A DNA stretch of 64,000 nucleotides, from positions 2,194,501 to 2,258,500 of the forward strand of contig NC_011830.1 in the NCBI RefSeq assembly GCF_000021925.1. The letters are read 5' to 3'. The stretch comes from Desulfitobacterium hafniense DCB-2 (GTDB taxonomy: Bacteria; Bacillota; Desulfitobacteriia; Desulfitobacteriales; Desulfitobacteriaceae). The translations under genes were made by a program, and so were the position numbers. The stretch's first letter is position 1, and each line of letters opens with the position of its first letter. The notes below the pieces were generated by a model. The model searched no databases. It worked only from the letters and a program-made list of their open reading frames with translations, and was not told where the DNA came from. Positions 52,765 through 61,516 of this stretch are shown here, piece by piece.

Positions 52765-52800
52765 ATAATGGTCCATATCTGGACTATTATATAGTATGAG
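52755..52800. promoter_or_regulatory. 20-bp inverted-repeat operator, probably for MarR
   Basis: Arms 52755-52774 and 52781-52800 are reverse complements with one mismatch, with a 6-base spacer. It overlaps the -10 box and ends 10 bases before the SMR start, as expected for autorepression by the MarR protein encoded downstream. Confidence 0.85.
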
Positions 52801-52810
52801 GAGGATTTCT

Positions 52811-53134
52811 ATGCAATGGATTTATTTAGCCCTGGCTATTTTACTGGAAATTTTGGGGACAACACTGATGAAAATGTCCGAGGGACTGACGAAAATGCTG
52901 CCAACGTTAGGGATGTTTCTGGCCTATGTTTTATGTTTTAGTTCCTTCGCCCTGGCCTTAAAGAAAATACCGGTCAGCGTCGCCTATGCCGTATGGTCCG
53001 GAGTGGGGATTGTGGTTATATCGGCCATAGGAATAGCAGTGTTCAAAGAAACCGTCACTACCCTGAAAGTCGTATCCATCGTCCTGATTGTAGCAGGAGT
53101 AGTGGGTTTGAACCTGGGCGGTACCGCTCATTAA
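52811..53134 (+). CDS. SMR-family small multidrug transporter
   Basis: 107 residues from ATG 52811, 7 bases after AGGAGG; an in-frame ATG at 52796 lies inside the operator and is not used. It has four membrane helices. The essential Glu is in AILLEILGTTLMK, and the conserved VAYAVWSGVG segment follows. It exports cationic toxicants or guanidinium by proton exchange. A MarR-type regulator is encoded 50 bases downstream, and the operator covers the shared promoter. No guanidine riboswitch is visible. Confidence 0.92.
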   Translation: MQWIYLALAILLEILGTTLMKMSEGLTKMLPTLGMFLAYVLCFSSFALALKKIPVSVAYAVWSGVGIVVISAIGIAVFKETVTTLKVVSIVLIVAGVVGLNLGGTAH

Positions 53135-53184
53135 TCAGTTGAGCATCATTTATGAAGGAGACGATTGATAAGGAGACGATTGCT

Positions 53185-53643
53185 GTGGATGATAAAATGC
53201 TGGAACAAATTGATGCCTATTATGATTTTTGGTTCCAGATTAACGATATCTACCGTATATGGGCGCAGAAACATAATACCAATGAGACGACGGTATTCAT
53301 ACTTCAGGTCATTGATACCGGTGCACCTTTTTGTACCCAGAATGAAATCGGCAGCAAGCTTTTTTTGCCGAAGCAAACGGTTTCCATTGTCCTTTCCGGA
53401 CTGGAGAAAAAGGGATATATTGTGCGGGAACCCAATCCCAGCGATCGCAGGAACAAGATTGTCAAATTTACGGAGCAAGGAGCCCGCTATGCCCGCGGTC
53501 TGCTGGATGAACTCAAAGCCATGGAGTTAGAGGCCTTCGCCAGCATTGCGCCGGAAAAGCGTCTGGCGATCTCGGAGACATTTGCTTTGCTGGCAGGGTC
53601 TTTGAGCAAAGCTTCTCATAAAACCTCCTGCCCGCCCCGCTAG
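53185..53643 (+). CDS. MarR-family regulator of the SMR pump
   Basis: 152 residues from GTG 53185, 9 bases after AAGGAG; ATG 53152 is in frame but has no Shine-Dalgarno, and a 13-bp direct repeat (AAGGAGACGATTG, 53155-53167 and 53170-53182) lies between them. The winged helix carries TQNEIGSKLFLPKQTVSIVL and the wing SDRRNK. It probably represses its own operon through the inverted repeat at 52755-52800 and releases it when a drug binds. Confidence 0.88.
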   Translation: MDDKMLEQIDAYYDFWFQINDIYRIWAQKHNTNETTVFILQVIDTGAPFCTQNEIGSKLFLPKQTVSIVLSGLEKKGYIVREPNPSDRRNKIVKFTEQGARYARGLLDELKAMELEAFASIAPEKRLAISETFALLAGSLSKASHKTSCPPR

Positions 53644-53658
53644 AAGAGAACAGGTTAA

Positions 53659-53692
53659 CTGCTTGGAACAGCTCATTCCAAGCGGTTTTTTT
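53659..53692 (+). terminator. Terminator of the SMR/MarR operon
   Basis: An 8-bp core stem, GCTTGGAA with TTCCAAGC, a 7-base loop and T7. Confidence 0.85.
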
Positions 53693-53781
53693 ATAGTGTT
53701 TGCACAGGCTTCCCCAACCTTATCGGCTCATGCTCAGGCGTTAGCAACCTTTCCGGCGGCCTTGCCGGTAGCTAAGGAGGC

Positions 53782-53815
53782 TTGACAAAAATAATCGGGA
53801 ATGATAATCTGTATC
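53782..53815 (+). promoter_or_regulatory. Iron-regulated promoter with Fur box
   Basis: TTGACA at 53782-53787, a 17-base spacer and TAATCT at 53805-53810. Bases 53797-53815 (GGGAATGATAATCTGTATC) match 15 of 19 positions of the Fur consensus and cover the -10 box. Confidence 0.8.
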
Positions 53816-53833
53816 AGTTAGCGAAAGCTAACT
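53816..53833 (+). promoter_or_regulatory. GAAA-tetraloop hairpin at the expected transcript start
   Basis: AGTTAGC-GAAA-GCTAACT directly follows the Fur box. It is a likely 5' stabilising hairpin or part of an extended operator. Confidence 0.5.
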
Positions 53834-53878
53834 AGTGTGGAAAGTAGATATGACTGAAACGAAGAGGGGAGTTAAGAC

Positions 53879-54943
53879 ATGATGAAATTAAAAAAACTAA
53901 TGGGTTCGATTTTAGTCATTGCCTTATCATTATCGATAACTGCGTGTTCGACAAGTGGTCTATCCGGGCAGGATAACCTGCCGGGGGGCGAAGGGGTATC
54001 AGCCGGCACAGGTTCTGAGCAGGGGGAAGTGACGTATCCCCTAAGGATTAAGCATGCCTTTGGTGTGACCGTGATTGAAAGCAAACCGGAACGGGTTGCC
54101 ACCATTTCCTGGGGGAACCAGGATATACCTTTAGCTTTAGGTGTGATTCCAGTGGGGGTGTCCAAGGCCAATTATGGGGTGACCGACGACAGCGGTTTGC
54201 TGCCCTGGACGCTGGAAGGGTTTAAAAAGCTGGGTGTAGAGAACCCTGTTCTGTTTAACGATACCGACGGCTTGGATTTTGAAGCGATCAGTGATGTCCA
54301 GCCGGATGTAATTCTGGCGGCTTACTCAGGAATCACCCAGGAAGAATACGATTTATTGAATCAAATCGCTCCCGTTGTTGCCTATCCCACCGTGGCCTGG
54401 CAGACTTACTGGCGTGATCAGATCGTTATGGATGCCACTGGAATGGGCATGGAGGCAGAAGGCGAGGAGCTGGTCTCTGAGCTGGAAAAGCTGATCACTA
54501 AAAAAATTGCTGCCTATCCTCAGATGACCGGCAAGAATGCGGCCTTCTTCTATTTTATCCCCACCGATTTAGGCAAGTTCTATGTTTATCTGCCCACGGA
54601 TCCCCGAGCTGCTTATCTGACGGATCTGGGGTTAAAGGTTCCGGAAAGTGTAGCTGAACTTGCTAAAGACTCTGCCAGCTTTGCCATTGAACTGAGTGCG
54701 GAGAATGTGGATATCCTGAAGGACGTGGATATAATCATTGCCTATGGTGATGAAGCCTTGCTGAAAAGCTTGCAGGCCGATCCGCTGATGGGTACATTGC
54801 CTGCCATTCAGAGAGGTTCAGTGGCTATGATTGAGGATGGAACTCCCCTGGCTGCTTCCGGTACTCCCAGTGCTCTGTCCATTCCGGCTACCATCGATGA
54901 TTACTTAAGCATCATTGGCAAAGCCGCTGACTGGGTGCGATGA
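53879..54943 (+). CDS. Iron-siderophore ABC transporter, substrate-binding lipoprotein
   Basis: 354 residues. The signal peptide ends in the lipobox SITAC near residue 23. The class III binding-protein fold is visible in ERVATISWGNQDIPLALGVIP and FEAISDVQPDVILAAYSGI. It captures ferric siderophore outside the membrane. GGGGAG lies 7 bases before the ATG. It heads a four-gene operon whose members overlap by 4 bases each, behind a Fur-box promoter. Confidence 0.92.
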   Translation: MMKLKKLMGSILVIALSLSITACSTSGLSGQDNLPGGEGVSAGTGSEQGEVTYPLRIKHAFGVTVIESKPERVATISWGNQDIPLALGVIPVGVSKANYGVTDDSGLLPWTLEGFKKLGVENPVLFNDTDGLDFEAISDVQPDVILAAYSGITQEEYDLLNQIAPVVAYPTVAWQTYWRDQIVMDATGMGMEAEGEELVSELEKLITKKIAAYPQMTGKNAAFFYFIPTDLGKFYVYLPTDPRAAYLTDLGLKVPESVAELAKDSASFAIELSAENVDILKDVDIIIAYGDEALLKSLQADPLMGTLPAIQRGSVAMIEDGTPLAASGTPSALSIPATIDDYLSIIGKAADWVR

Positions 54944-55938
54944 AATTAAGAAAAACAATGATCCTGGCGATCGCCGGTGTGCTGGGTGTAGTGTTGTGCA
55001 TAGGGGCTTCTCTGGCCTTGGGTTCACGCAATGTGGGTCTGGATGAAGTGATCAAGGCTTTGTTTTACTCCGGCAGTGATTCCTTTGACGCTCTGGTGGT
55101 TCGGGAGCGGATTCCCCGCACGGTGTTCAGCTTGCTTGCCGGGGCCTCTCTGGGGGTGGCCGGTGCTCTCATGCAGGCCATTACCCGCAACCCCATTGCC
55201 GATCCCAGTATTTTAGGGGTGAATACCGGTGCCTCTCTGTTTGTGGTGAGCGGAATCGCTTTCTTTCAGATCAGCACTGCCGGTCAATATATTGGCTTTG
55301 CTTTAATGGGGGCTTTAGTGACGGCGGTCTTTGTTTATCGAATCGGCTCCCTGGGCTATGGAGGAGCGACTCCTATCAAGCTGGCTCTGGCGGGAGCAGC
55401 TACCAGCGCGGCTTTATCCTCTTTGGTCAGCGCCGTGATCCTTCCCCGGACCGAGGTTATGAATGCCTTCCGGTTTTGGCAGGTAGGCAGTGTCAGTGGC
55501 GCTACCTGGGAAGGAATTCTGGCAGTGGCCCCCTTTCTGGCTCTGGGGTTAAGCATTGGCATGCTGACAGCCCCGGCCCTGGATGCCTTGGCTTTGGGGG
55601 ATGATGTGGCCACAGGGTTAGGGGTAAATACGGGAATGATCCGGATTGCCGGGGCAGTGGCGGGAGTGCTGCTTTGTGGTGCCACAACAGCTCTGGCGGG
55701 GCCCATCGCCTTTGTCGGTTTGATGATCCCCCATACCATGAGGCTGATCTGCGGGCCGGATATGAAGGTCATTATTCCCATGTCGGCACTGGGAGGGGCT
55801 ATGCTTTTAACGATTTCCGATATTATTGGCAGGCTCATGGGTCAGCCCAGTGAACTGGAAGCTGGAATTGTCACGGCCTTTTTGGGAGCGCCGATTCTGA
55901 TTATGATCGCCATGAGAACGAAGGTGCGTTCCTTATGA
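54940..55938 (+). CDS. Iron-siderophore ABC transporter permease (FecCD family), first subunit
   Basis: 332 residues with about nine to ten membrane helices. FecCD signatures are PRTVFSLLAGASLGVAGALM, QAITRNPIADPSILGVNTGA and GPIAFVGLMIPHTMRL. It overlaps the genes on either side by 4 bases (ATGA). With the second permease it forms the translocation channel. Confidence 0.93.
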   Translation: MKLRKTMILAIAGVLGVVLCIGASLALGSRNVGLDEVIKALFYSGSDSFDALVVRERIPRTVFSLLAGASLGVAGALMQAITRNPIADPSILGVNTGASLFVVSGIAFFQISTAGQYIGFALMGALVTAVFVYRIGSLGYGGATPIKLALAGAATSAALSSLVSAVILPRTEVMNAFRFWQVGSVSGATWEGILAVAPFLALGLSIGMLTAPALDALALGDDVATGLGVNTGMIRIAGAVAGVLLCGATTALAGPIAFVGLMIPHTMRLICGPDMKVIIPMSALGGAMLLTISDIIGRLMGQPSELEAGIVTAFLGAPILIMIAMRTKVRSL

Positions 55939-56984
55939 TTAAACATGAGTTGAGTATAAAGCAACCAAATCCTGTCCAAGAGGGCTTTTACCGCCGACGG
56001 GTCCGCATTGCCGTGGTGACCCTGCTCTTATTAATCCTGACCTTGTTCCTGTGCGGGACGATGCTCTATCTGGGCAATACCCGTTATTCTTTGGGGGAGA
56101 TCATCAGGGTTCTTTTAGGTGAACAGATCAAAGGGGCTACCTTTGCCATCGGCACGTTGCGGCTGCCCAGGATGCTGGCCGGACTGCTGGCGGGCATGGC
56201 TTTTGGCATGGCGGGAAGGACGTTTCAGACCATGCTCAGAAACCCTCTGGCCAGCCCGGATATTATCGGGGTGGCTTCCGGCTCCAGTCTGGCCGCCGTG
56301 TTCTGTATTATTATCTTGAAAATAAGCGGCCCCTTGGTTTCTTTAGCGGCAGTCACCACAGGGCTGGCTGTGGCCTTCCTGATCTACATGCTTTCCCGGA
56401 GAGGGAGTTTTTCCGGGGGACGATTGATTTTGATCGGCATTGGCGTTCAGGCTATGCTGAACTCCTTGATCTCTTTCTTGCTGCTGAGAGCCAATCAATA
56501 CGATGTGCCAGCTGCCCTGCGCTGGCTTAGCGGCAGTTTAAACGGCATGCAAATGAAGTCTATGCCGGGGCTTTTCCTGGTGGTGCTGAGCTTTGGCAGT
56601 GTGTTGGTTCTGCTGAGCAGGCAGCTGAAGATCCTGGAACTGGGAGACCAGTCCGCTATCACCCTGGGGTTGAGGACGGACCGGATCCGTTTGGCCCTGG
56701 TGCTCAGCGCTGTTTTCTTGATTGCCTATGCCACAGCCGTCACGGGTCCCATCGCCTTTGTGGCTTTTCTGGCCGGTCCCATCGCCGGCCGTTTGGCAGG
56801 CCCGGGTTCGTCAAATATCCTGCCGGCAGGTCTGACAGGAGCAGTCCTGGTGCTTTTGGCAGATAGTATTGGGCAGTTTGTCTTTGACATTCGTTTTCCG
56901 GTGGGGATTATTACTGGAATCCTGGGTGCGCCTTATCTGTTGTATTTATTGATCCGTATGAATCGAACCGGAGGAGCTGCATGA
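55935..56984 (+). CDS. Iron-siderophore ABC transporter permease (FecCD family), second subunit
   Basis: 349 residues, the partner of the previous permease. The corresponding motifs are LPRMLAGLLAGMAFGMAGRT, LRNPLASPDIIGVASGSSLA and GPIAFVAFLAGPIAGRL. A cytoplasmic N-terminal tail of about 25 polar residues precedes the first helix. Confidence 0.93.
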   Translation: MIKHELSIKQPNPVQEGFYRRRVRIAVVTLLLLILTLFLCGTMLYLGNTRYSLGEIIRVLLGEQIKGATFAIGTLRLPRMLAGLLAGMAFGMAGRTFQTMLRNPLASPDIIGVASGSSLAAVFCIIILKISGPLVSLAAVTTGLAVAFLIYMLSRRGSFSGGRLILIGIGVQAMLNSLISFLLLRANQYDVPAALRWLSGSLNGMQMKSMPGLFLVVLSFGSVLVLLSRQLKILELGDQSAITLGLRTDRIRLALVLSAVFLIAYATAVTGPIAFVAFLAGPIAGRLAGPGSSNILPAGLTGAVLVLLADSIGQFVFDIRFPVGIITGILGAPYLLYLLIRMNRTGGAA

Positions 56985-57784
56985 AAAAAACACCTCTACT
57001 TTCGGCCAGCCATGTGGTGGCCGGTTATGATCATAAAATTATTCTCAATACCATCGATCTGGTGATTCCCAGCAATAAAATCAGTGTGATCATCGGAGCC
57101 AATGCCTGTGGTAAATCCACCTTGTTAAAAACTCTGGCCAGGCTGATCAAACCTGTTTCCGGTGAGGTTGCTCTTGACGGCAAGCCCATCAGCACCATTC
57201 CCCCCAAACAGCTGGCCCGGGTTCTGGGCTTGCTTCCCCAGTCTCCGGTGGTCCCGGAAGGAATCGCCGTGGCGGACCTGGTTTCCCGGGGAAGGTTTCC
57301 CTACCAGGGCTTTCTTAAGGGCTTAGGGAAAAAGGATTATGAGGCTGTGGAAGAGGCTCTGGAGATTATGGGAATCACAGAACTTGCCAACCGCAGTGTG
57401 GATGAATTGTCGGGAGGCCAGCGTCAGAGGGTCTGGATCGCCATGGCTCTCGCCCAGCAGACAGATATTCTGCTCCTGGATGAACCGACTACCTTTCTAG
57501 ACATCACCTATCAGGTGGAAATTCTGGATCTGCTGACGGATCTGAATCGGAAGCGGGGGACCACTATCGTCATGGTCCTTCACGATATCAACCTGTCGGC
57601 CCGCTATGCGGATTATATCTTTGCCGTTCATCAAGGGAATCTGATTGCCCAGGGAGCTCCTGGGGAGATTATCACCGCAGATTTGATGAAACAGGTCTTT
57701 GGACTGGACTGTGTGGTGGCCCGGGACCCGGTATCCGGTTCACCCTTTATTGTACCGCGGGGAAGATATCATATCACTGCTTAG
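56981..57784 (+). CDS. Iron-siderophore ABC transporter ATPase
   Basis: 267 residues. Walker A is GANACGKST (near residue 39; the family usually has GPNGCGKST). The signature is LSGGQRQRVWIAMAL, Walker B is ILLLDEPTTFLD and the switch His lies in VLHDINLSA. It powers the siderophore importer and is the last gene of the operon, 41 bases before a terminator. Confidence 0.94.
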   Translation: MKKTPLLSASHVVAGYDHKIILNTIDLVIPSNKISVIIGANACGKSTLLKTLARLIKPVSGEVALDGKPISTIPPKQLARVLGLLPQSPVVPEGIAVADLVSRGRFPYQGFLKGLGKKDYEAVEEALEIMGITELANRSVDELSGGQRQRVWIAMALAQQTDILLLDEPTTFLDITYQVEILDLLTDLNRKRGTTIVMVLHDINLSARYADYIFAVHQGNLIAQGAPGEIITADLMKQVFGLDCVVARDPVSGSPFIVPRGRYHITA

Positions 57785-57825
57785 AAGGTTAAAGTAAAGA
57801 TTTATATTCTGGTTATCAAAAAGCA

Positions 57826-57858
57826 AAATCCCTCAAAACACTGCGTTTGAGGGATTTT
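57826..57858. terminator. Terminator between the siderophore operon and the DUF4177 gene
   Basis: A perfect 12-bp stem, AAATCCCTCAAA with TTTGAGGGATTT, with an 8-base loop. A and T flanks let it work in both directions. Confidence 0.85.
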
Positions 57859-57884
57859 CTGCTCCAAATTGGCAAACAACTTAC

Positions 57885-58082
57885 TTACCTTATCCTGCGT
57901 TTAAATGTCGAGATAATCCACCTTGTACTGCCGTAACTTTGAGCGGCAGCCACGGTGCTTACCAGTTCCCATCCCTGTAAACCCAATTGGTTTAATTCAT
58001 TTTGGAAGGCATTTTGGTCAACTTTACCTCCTAATATTCCTTTTGCATCCGTAAACAATGTTTTGTACTCGAAACTTTCCAT
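57885..58082 (-). CDS. Small DUF4177-type protein
   Basis: 65 residues. It opens with FEYKTLFT and carries the LGLQGWELVST motif typical of DUF4177 proteins, and it ends with a basic KRRIR tail. The function of the family is unknown. GGGGGAT lies upstream of the ATG and overlaps the end of the pseudogene just before it, so both once formed an operon. Confidence 0.75.
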   Translation of the reverse strand: MESFEYKTLFTDAKGILGGKVDQNAFQNELNQLGLQGWELVSTVAAAQSYGSTRWIISTFKRRIR

Positions 58083-58086
58083 AGTC

Positions 58087-58310
58087 TCATCCCCCTATGC
58101 TTTCAATAATAAAATCTTCCGAACTAAAATTAGCATAATACCGTCCTGTATTTGCCGTAAATTTCAATACGCAGTAGTCTGGATCGGCAACACCTTGAGG
58201 ATAGTACATAGTGTCACCCTCTTGCCAGATCATTTCCTTGCTGGCCGCATCTTCCAATACTTCCATCTATCAATCAAATTGCCGATGGTCTGTTTTATAT
58301 CTTTCATCAT
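58087..58310 (-). pseudogene. Pyridoxamine 5'-phosphate oxidase-like protein with an internal deletion
   Basis: From ATG 58310 the minus strand reads MMKDIKQTIGNLID, the N-terminus of general-stress PNPOx-like proteins. It then jumps, at about 58267, to a different frame reading MEVLEDAASKEMIW, then YYPQGVADPDYCVLKFTANT and GRYYANFSSEDF, the C-terminal third of the same family, with stop at 58087-58089. The central flavin-binding part, about 60-70 residues, is missing and the frames do not match, so the gene is dead. A minus-strand promoter (TTTACC-N17-TATAAT) remains. Confidence 0.82.
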
Positions 58311-58344
58311 GCTTTATCAGCCCCTTATCAGCCTATTTAAGGCA

Positions 58345-58373
58345 ATTATAACTCATCATTTCCCCATGGTAAA
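58345..58373 (-). promoter_or_regulatory. Promoter of the PNPOx-like pseudogene and DUF4177 gene
   Basis: On the minus strand, TTTACC at 58373-58368, a 17-base spacer and TATAAT at 58350-58345. Confidence 0.5.
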
Positions 58374-58518
58374 TTGCTCGTTTTTTTGTAGGTATCGTTT
58401 GACCGTTTGCTTATTGTTCCATCATAGGTAAAAAAGCTATAATGATGTTATGTAATATATCTAAAAGGATATAGATATGGGGCAGGGCAAGGATACTGCC
58501 TAAGGAGCTGCAATAAAG

Positions 58519-59406
58519 ATGGAATTTATTCCCGCCAAAACAATCCTATCCGGGTATGCTGAAAACAACCCCTGGTTCGGCTGCAATTATACGATGAATA
58601 TCTACAAGGGCTGCTGTCATGGCTGCATTTACTGTGACAGCCGGAGCGAATGTTACAGAGTGGATGATTTCGATGAGGTAAGGGCTAAAGAAAATGCCCT
58701 TGCCTTAATTGAGCGCGAGCTCATGTCAAAGCGCAAAAAGGGTGTTGTCGGCACAGGAGCCATGAGTGATCCCTACAACCCATTTGAAAAAAAGCATGAG
58801 CTGACAAAAGGTGCCTTGGAGCTGATCCATCGGTACGGATTTGGAGCGGCAATTGCCACAAAAAGTGATCTGATTGTCCGGGACAGAGAACTCCTTAAGG
58901 AGATAGGCAAGCATTCACCGGTGCTGGTCAAGATGACGGTGACCACTGCCGACGATTTGCTGTGCCGTAAAATTGAACCCCATGCGGCTCTTTCCTCCCG
59001 GCGGCTTGAAGCAATCGAGAAGCTGACTCAGGAAGGGATTTTTGCCGGTATTTTATTAATGCCTGTGCTGCCGTTTATTGAGGATACGGAGGAAAATATC
59101 AGCCGGATTATTGATCTTGCACATCAAAAGGGTGCAAAATTTATCTATCCCGCCTTCGGGGTGACCTTAAGACAGAATCAAAGGGCATGGTACTATGAAA
59201 AATTGGATGAATTATTTCCATCCCTCAAAGAGAAGTACATAGAAAACTATGGGAACGCTTATGAGTGCCGTTCCCTTAAGGCCAGAGAATTGTGGCGTTT
59301 ATTTCAGGATAAATGCGACCAATACGGGATTCTTTATAACATGCCAGATATCATAGCGGGTTACAAAGGGCCTTGCCGGCTGGAGCAGCTTTCCTTGTTT
59401 GAGTGA
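58519..59406 (+). CDS. Radical SAM protein, spore-photoproduct-lyase-like (Rv2578c type)
   Basis: 295 residues. The radical SAM cysteines lie in YKGCCHGCIYCDSRS (C-x3-C-x2-C). An SPL-like barrel follows with GTGAMSDPYNPFEKK and LLMPVLPFIEDTEENI. It binds a [4Fe-4S] cluster and SAM. The family is annotated as SPL-related or as DNA-repair-like; true spore photoproduct lyases are longer, so the substrate is unknown. It stands alone, with AAGGAG 13 bases before the ATG. Confidence 0.87.
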   Translation: MEFIPAKTILSGYAENNPWFGCNYTMNIYKGCCHGCIYCDSRSECYRVDDFDEVRAKENALALIERELMSKRKKGVVGTGAMSDPYNPFEKKHELTKGALELIHRYGFGAAIATKSDLIVRDRELLKEIGKHSPVLVKMTVTTADDLLCRKIEPHAALSSRRLEAIEKLTQEGIFAGILLMPVLPFIEDTEENISRIIDLAHQKGAKFIYPAFGVTLRQNQRAWYYEKLDELFPSLKEKYIENYGNAYECRSLKARELWRLFQDKCDQYGILYNMPDIIAGYKGPCRLEQLSLFE

Positions 59407-59410
59407 GCCG

Positions 59411-59938
59411 CTACAGCACTTTTTCATATAATCTAAAGTAATCCAGTCCGTAATGGCCCAGCCCTAAATCTACGGTACCCACATAGGTAAAGCCGCTTTT
59501 TTCATAGAGTCTGATCGCTGGAAGGTTATGCTCATAGACATCAAGCCTAATGGATTTGATATGTTCATTTATGCTGTGCTGTACCGCAAATTCGATTAAG
59601 TTTGAGCCAATACCTTTTTTCAAATAGGCAGGGTGGACGGCAAAGGTATGGACTACAAAAATTTCCGAATAATCAGCGTCAATTCCCCAGTTCGCCCCGT
59701 GGTAGGCAGGTACCGGCTCATGGTTGAGAATAATCGACCCGGCTATTTTCCCGGATGCTCTGGCAACGTAGAGGTGCCCGTTGGCAATCCCTTCGATGGC
59801 ATTTTCACGAGTAGGGTAGATGCCTTTTCGCCAGCCTGGATAATTTTCACCACTGGCAAGATAATCATTCAATTCATCATAAAGCAACGCCAGCTCTTCT
59901 ATATCCGTTTTAAGCCCTTTTTCAATGATAATGTGCAT
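59411..59938 (-). CDS. GNAT-family N-acetyltransferase
   Basis: 175 residues with the GNAT fold. Acetyl-CoA-binding motif A is VHPAYLKKGIGSNLIEFAVQ, and motif B follows as LPAIRLYEKSGFTYVGTVD. It acetylates an amine of unknown identity. AAAGGA lies upstream of the ATG. It converges on the radical SAM gene with a 4-base gap. Confidence 0.9.
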   Translation of the reverse strand: MHIIIEKGLKTDIEELALLYDELNDYLASGENYPGWRKGIYPTRENAIEGIANGHLYVARASGKIAGSIILNHEPVPAYHGANWGIDADYSEIFVVHTFAVHPAYLKKGIGSNLIEFAVQHSINEHIKSIRLDVYEHNLPAIRLYEKSGFTYVGTVDLGLGHYGLDYFRLYEKVL

Positions 59939-60012
59939 AAAGTATATCCTTTGCTAGTTAGATCAATCTGCTCATGCTGTATTAAGGGAATTACTTGCTC
60001 ATAAGGTAAAGG

Positions 60013-60750
60013 CTAGCGAAGGTAATAATGTATGTAGGGATTGCCCTCCAGCAAAACTTCTCCGACGATGTCTCCCCCTAAAATATTCACGGCGATAGCA
60101 TACTCCTTATTGTCTTTGCTTGCTTTAAATAAATAGAAGCCCAAATCATCTTGTGTGCCATCAGTTACGGTGGTTTTTCCCTCAAAAACAATAGCTAAAG
60201 CTGCTTTGTTATTAATGATGTCAACATACGCTGTATCCGTATAATGAGTGTTTTCCAGCAAGATTTGCGTATTCCGGATCGTTTTTATTCCTGCTGCAGA
60301 AGTAAAAACAAGGGGAACAATAATCAAAATAGCAAAAATAGATAATACGAAAACAGAGCGTTCCTTTTGATTAGCTTTGTTTTTGAGCTTTGCCTGCAAT
60401 CTCGGGAAACGAGATAATAGGATTAAAATTAAGGCAATTGTTGAAATAGCATAAAGTCCTACTGCATACGGAGATATAAAGAAGGCCCAGGTAAGGATAC
60501 ATACAGCAATCACATCTAAAACAAGGCCTATTTTCTTTTTTGTTTTATTTTCATTTTCTTTGGGCTTTGCTAAGAAATCAGTTATAGCAATTATTGGTGG
60601 AAAAATTATCACATACAAGAGAAGAACTTCGATCGCTCCGCCAAACATTTTGTATTTTATAAAATAGAGCGAATAAACAGTAATAATCCAACCGATAAAG
60701 ACAGTTATTGCAAACAGATATTTTTGAAAGAAGCTTTTTAAACTTACCAT
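60013..60750 (-). CDS. Membrane protein of unknown function
   Basis: 245 residues from ATG 60750, behind GGAGGG; longer in-frame starts lack a ribosome-binding site. Five hydrophobic helices lie in the first 150 residues, with a Lys-rich loop after the second (KPKENENKTKKK). A soluble C-terminal part of about 90 residues outside or inside the membrane follows. I do not recognise a family. Confidence 0.7.
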   Translation of the reverse strand: MVSLKSFFQKYLFAITVFIGWIITVYSLYFIKYKMFGGAIEVLLLYVIIFPPIIAITDFLAKPKENENKTKKKIGLVLDVIAVCILTWAFFISPYAVGLYAISTIALILILLSRFPRLQAKLKNKANQKERSVFVLSIFAILIIVPLVFTSAAGIKTIRNTQILLENTHYTDTAYVDIINNKAALAIVFEGKTTVTDGTQDDLGFYLFKASKDNKEYAIAVNILGGDIVGEVLLEGNPYIHYYLR

Positions 60751-60953
60751 TTTCCCTCCAGCACACATATGGCTAACTATAGATTTTCCTGACATCAGCT
60801 GTCATTGTTATCAGGAAAATTATACTACATTTCCTGTCATACTTCCGCAATAATTTTCCGCAGGACAGCAATCCGTTGTTGAGTTTGTCACACTTAAGCC
60901 CTTGGCCACATAGTCTATAAGTAAATCGATTAAAATTAAAAGGACGCGGTAAC

Positions 60954-61361
60954 ATGATCACGCACTATCTTTTTCCGGCCATTGTTGAGCACAATACCCT
61001 GTCGGGCAGATATATCGTCGTTTTCCCGGATCTGCCGGATCTGATCTGTCAGGGGGAAACCCCGGAAGACGCTTTTCACCAGGCGGAACTTTCTCTGGGG
61101 ATGCATCTCTATCATATGGAAAAAGCCAAGAAACAAATCCCGGAAGCCTCCGATTCCGCGAATTGGCCAAAGCGGGAGGGCGCTGAGATCATTATGCTGG
61201 AAGCTGATACGCTGATGGTACGGCAGGACGTTGATAAGAAATCCGTTCCCAAATGTATCATGATCCCTAGATGGTTAAAGGAGCTGGGGGAAGAAAATGA
61301 CGTGAATTTCCTCGAAATCCTCAGGGTAGGGATAATGGATGAGCTGGGAATTCCCGATTAA
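60954..61361 (+). CDS. hicB: HicB-family antitoxin-like protein without HicA
   Basis: 135 residues. The N-terminal HicB fold is clear (YIVVFPDLPDLICQGETPED, then AFHQAELSLGMHLYHME), and a C-terminal extension ends in an RHH-like segment (IMIPRWLKELGEEND). HicB normally blocks the HicA mRNA interferase, but no small HicA gene is found within 150 bases on either side. It may be an orphan antitoxin or a regulator of an unlinked target. AAAGGA lies upstream of the ATG. Confidence 0.82.
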   Translation: MITHYLFPAIVEHNTLSGRYIVVFPDLPDLICQGETPEDAFHQAELSLGMHLYHMEKAKKQIPEASDSANWPKREGAEIIMLEADTLMVRQDVDKKSVPKCIMIPRWLKELGEENDVNFLEILRVGIMDELGIPD

Positions 61362-61369
61362 AGGAGAGA

Positions 61370-61426
61370 GGGGAGTATAGCTCCCCACAGTCCCCCTTGC
61401 CAGATTGGCAAGCGCTTGCCAATCTG
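61370..61426. other. Two inverted repeats after hicB, including a perfect 26-bp palindrome
   Basis: GGGGAG-TATAG-CTCCCC at 61370-61386 is a hairpin. Bases 61401-61426 equal their own reverse complement over 26 bases, centred on AAGCGCTT. They lie between convergent genes and could terminate both, though T-tracts are absent. Confidence 0.7.
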
Positions 61427-61516
61427 AGTTACACACAGAGGCCTGTTCCGCCGGACGCCCCGAAGGAGGAACATGCTCAGAGCTCCTGACCGGCTTCCCA
61501 GGCAGATGAGGATTTT

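Noticed and set aside
52700..52810. Guanidine riboswitch before the SMR gene
   Set aside because: The leader is almost wholly taken up by the MarR-type inverted repeat and leaves no room for a riboswitch fold.
57955..58431. A 158-codon plus-strand frame
   Set aside because: It is antisense to the DUF4177 gene and the PNPOx-like pseudogene and has no recognisable domain or ribosome-binding site.
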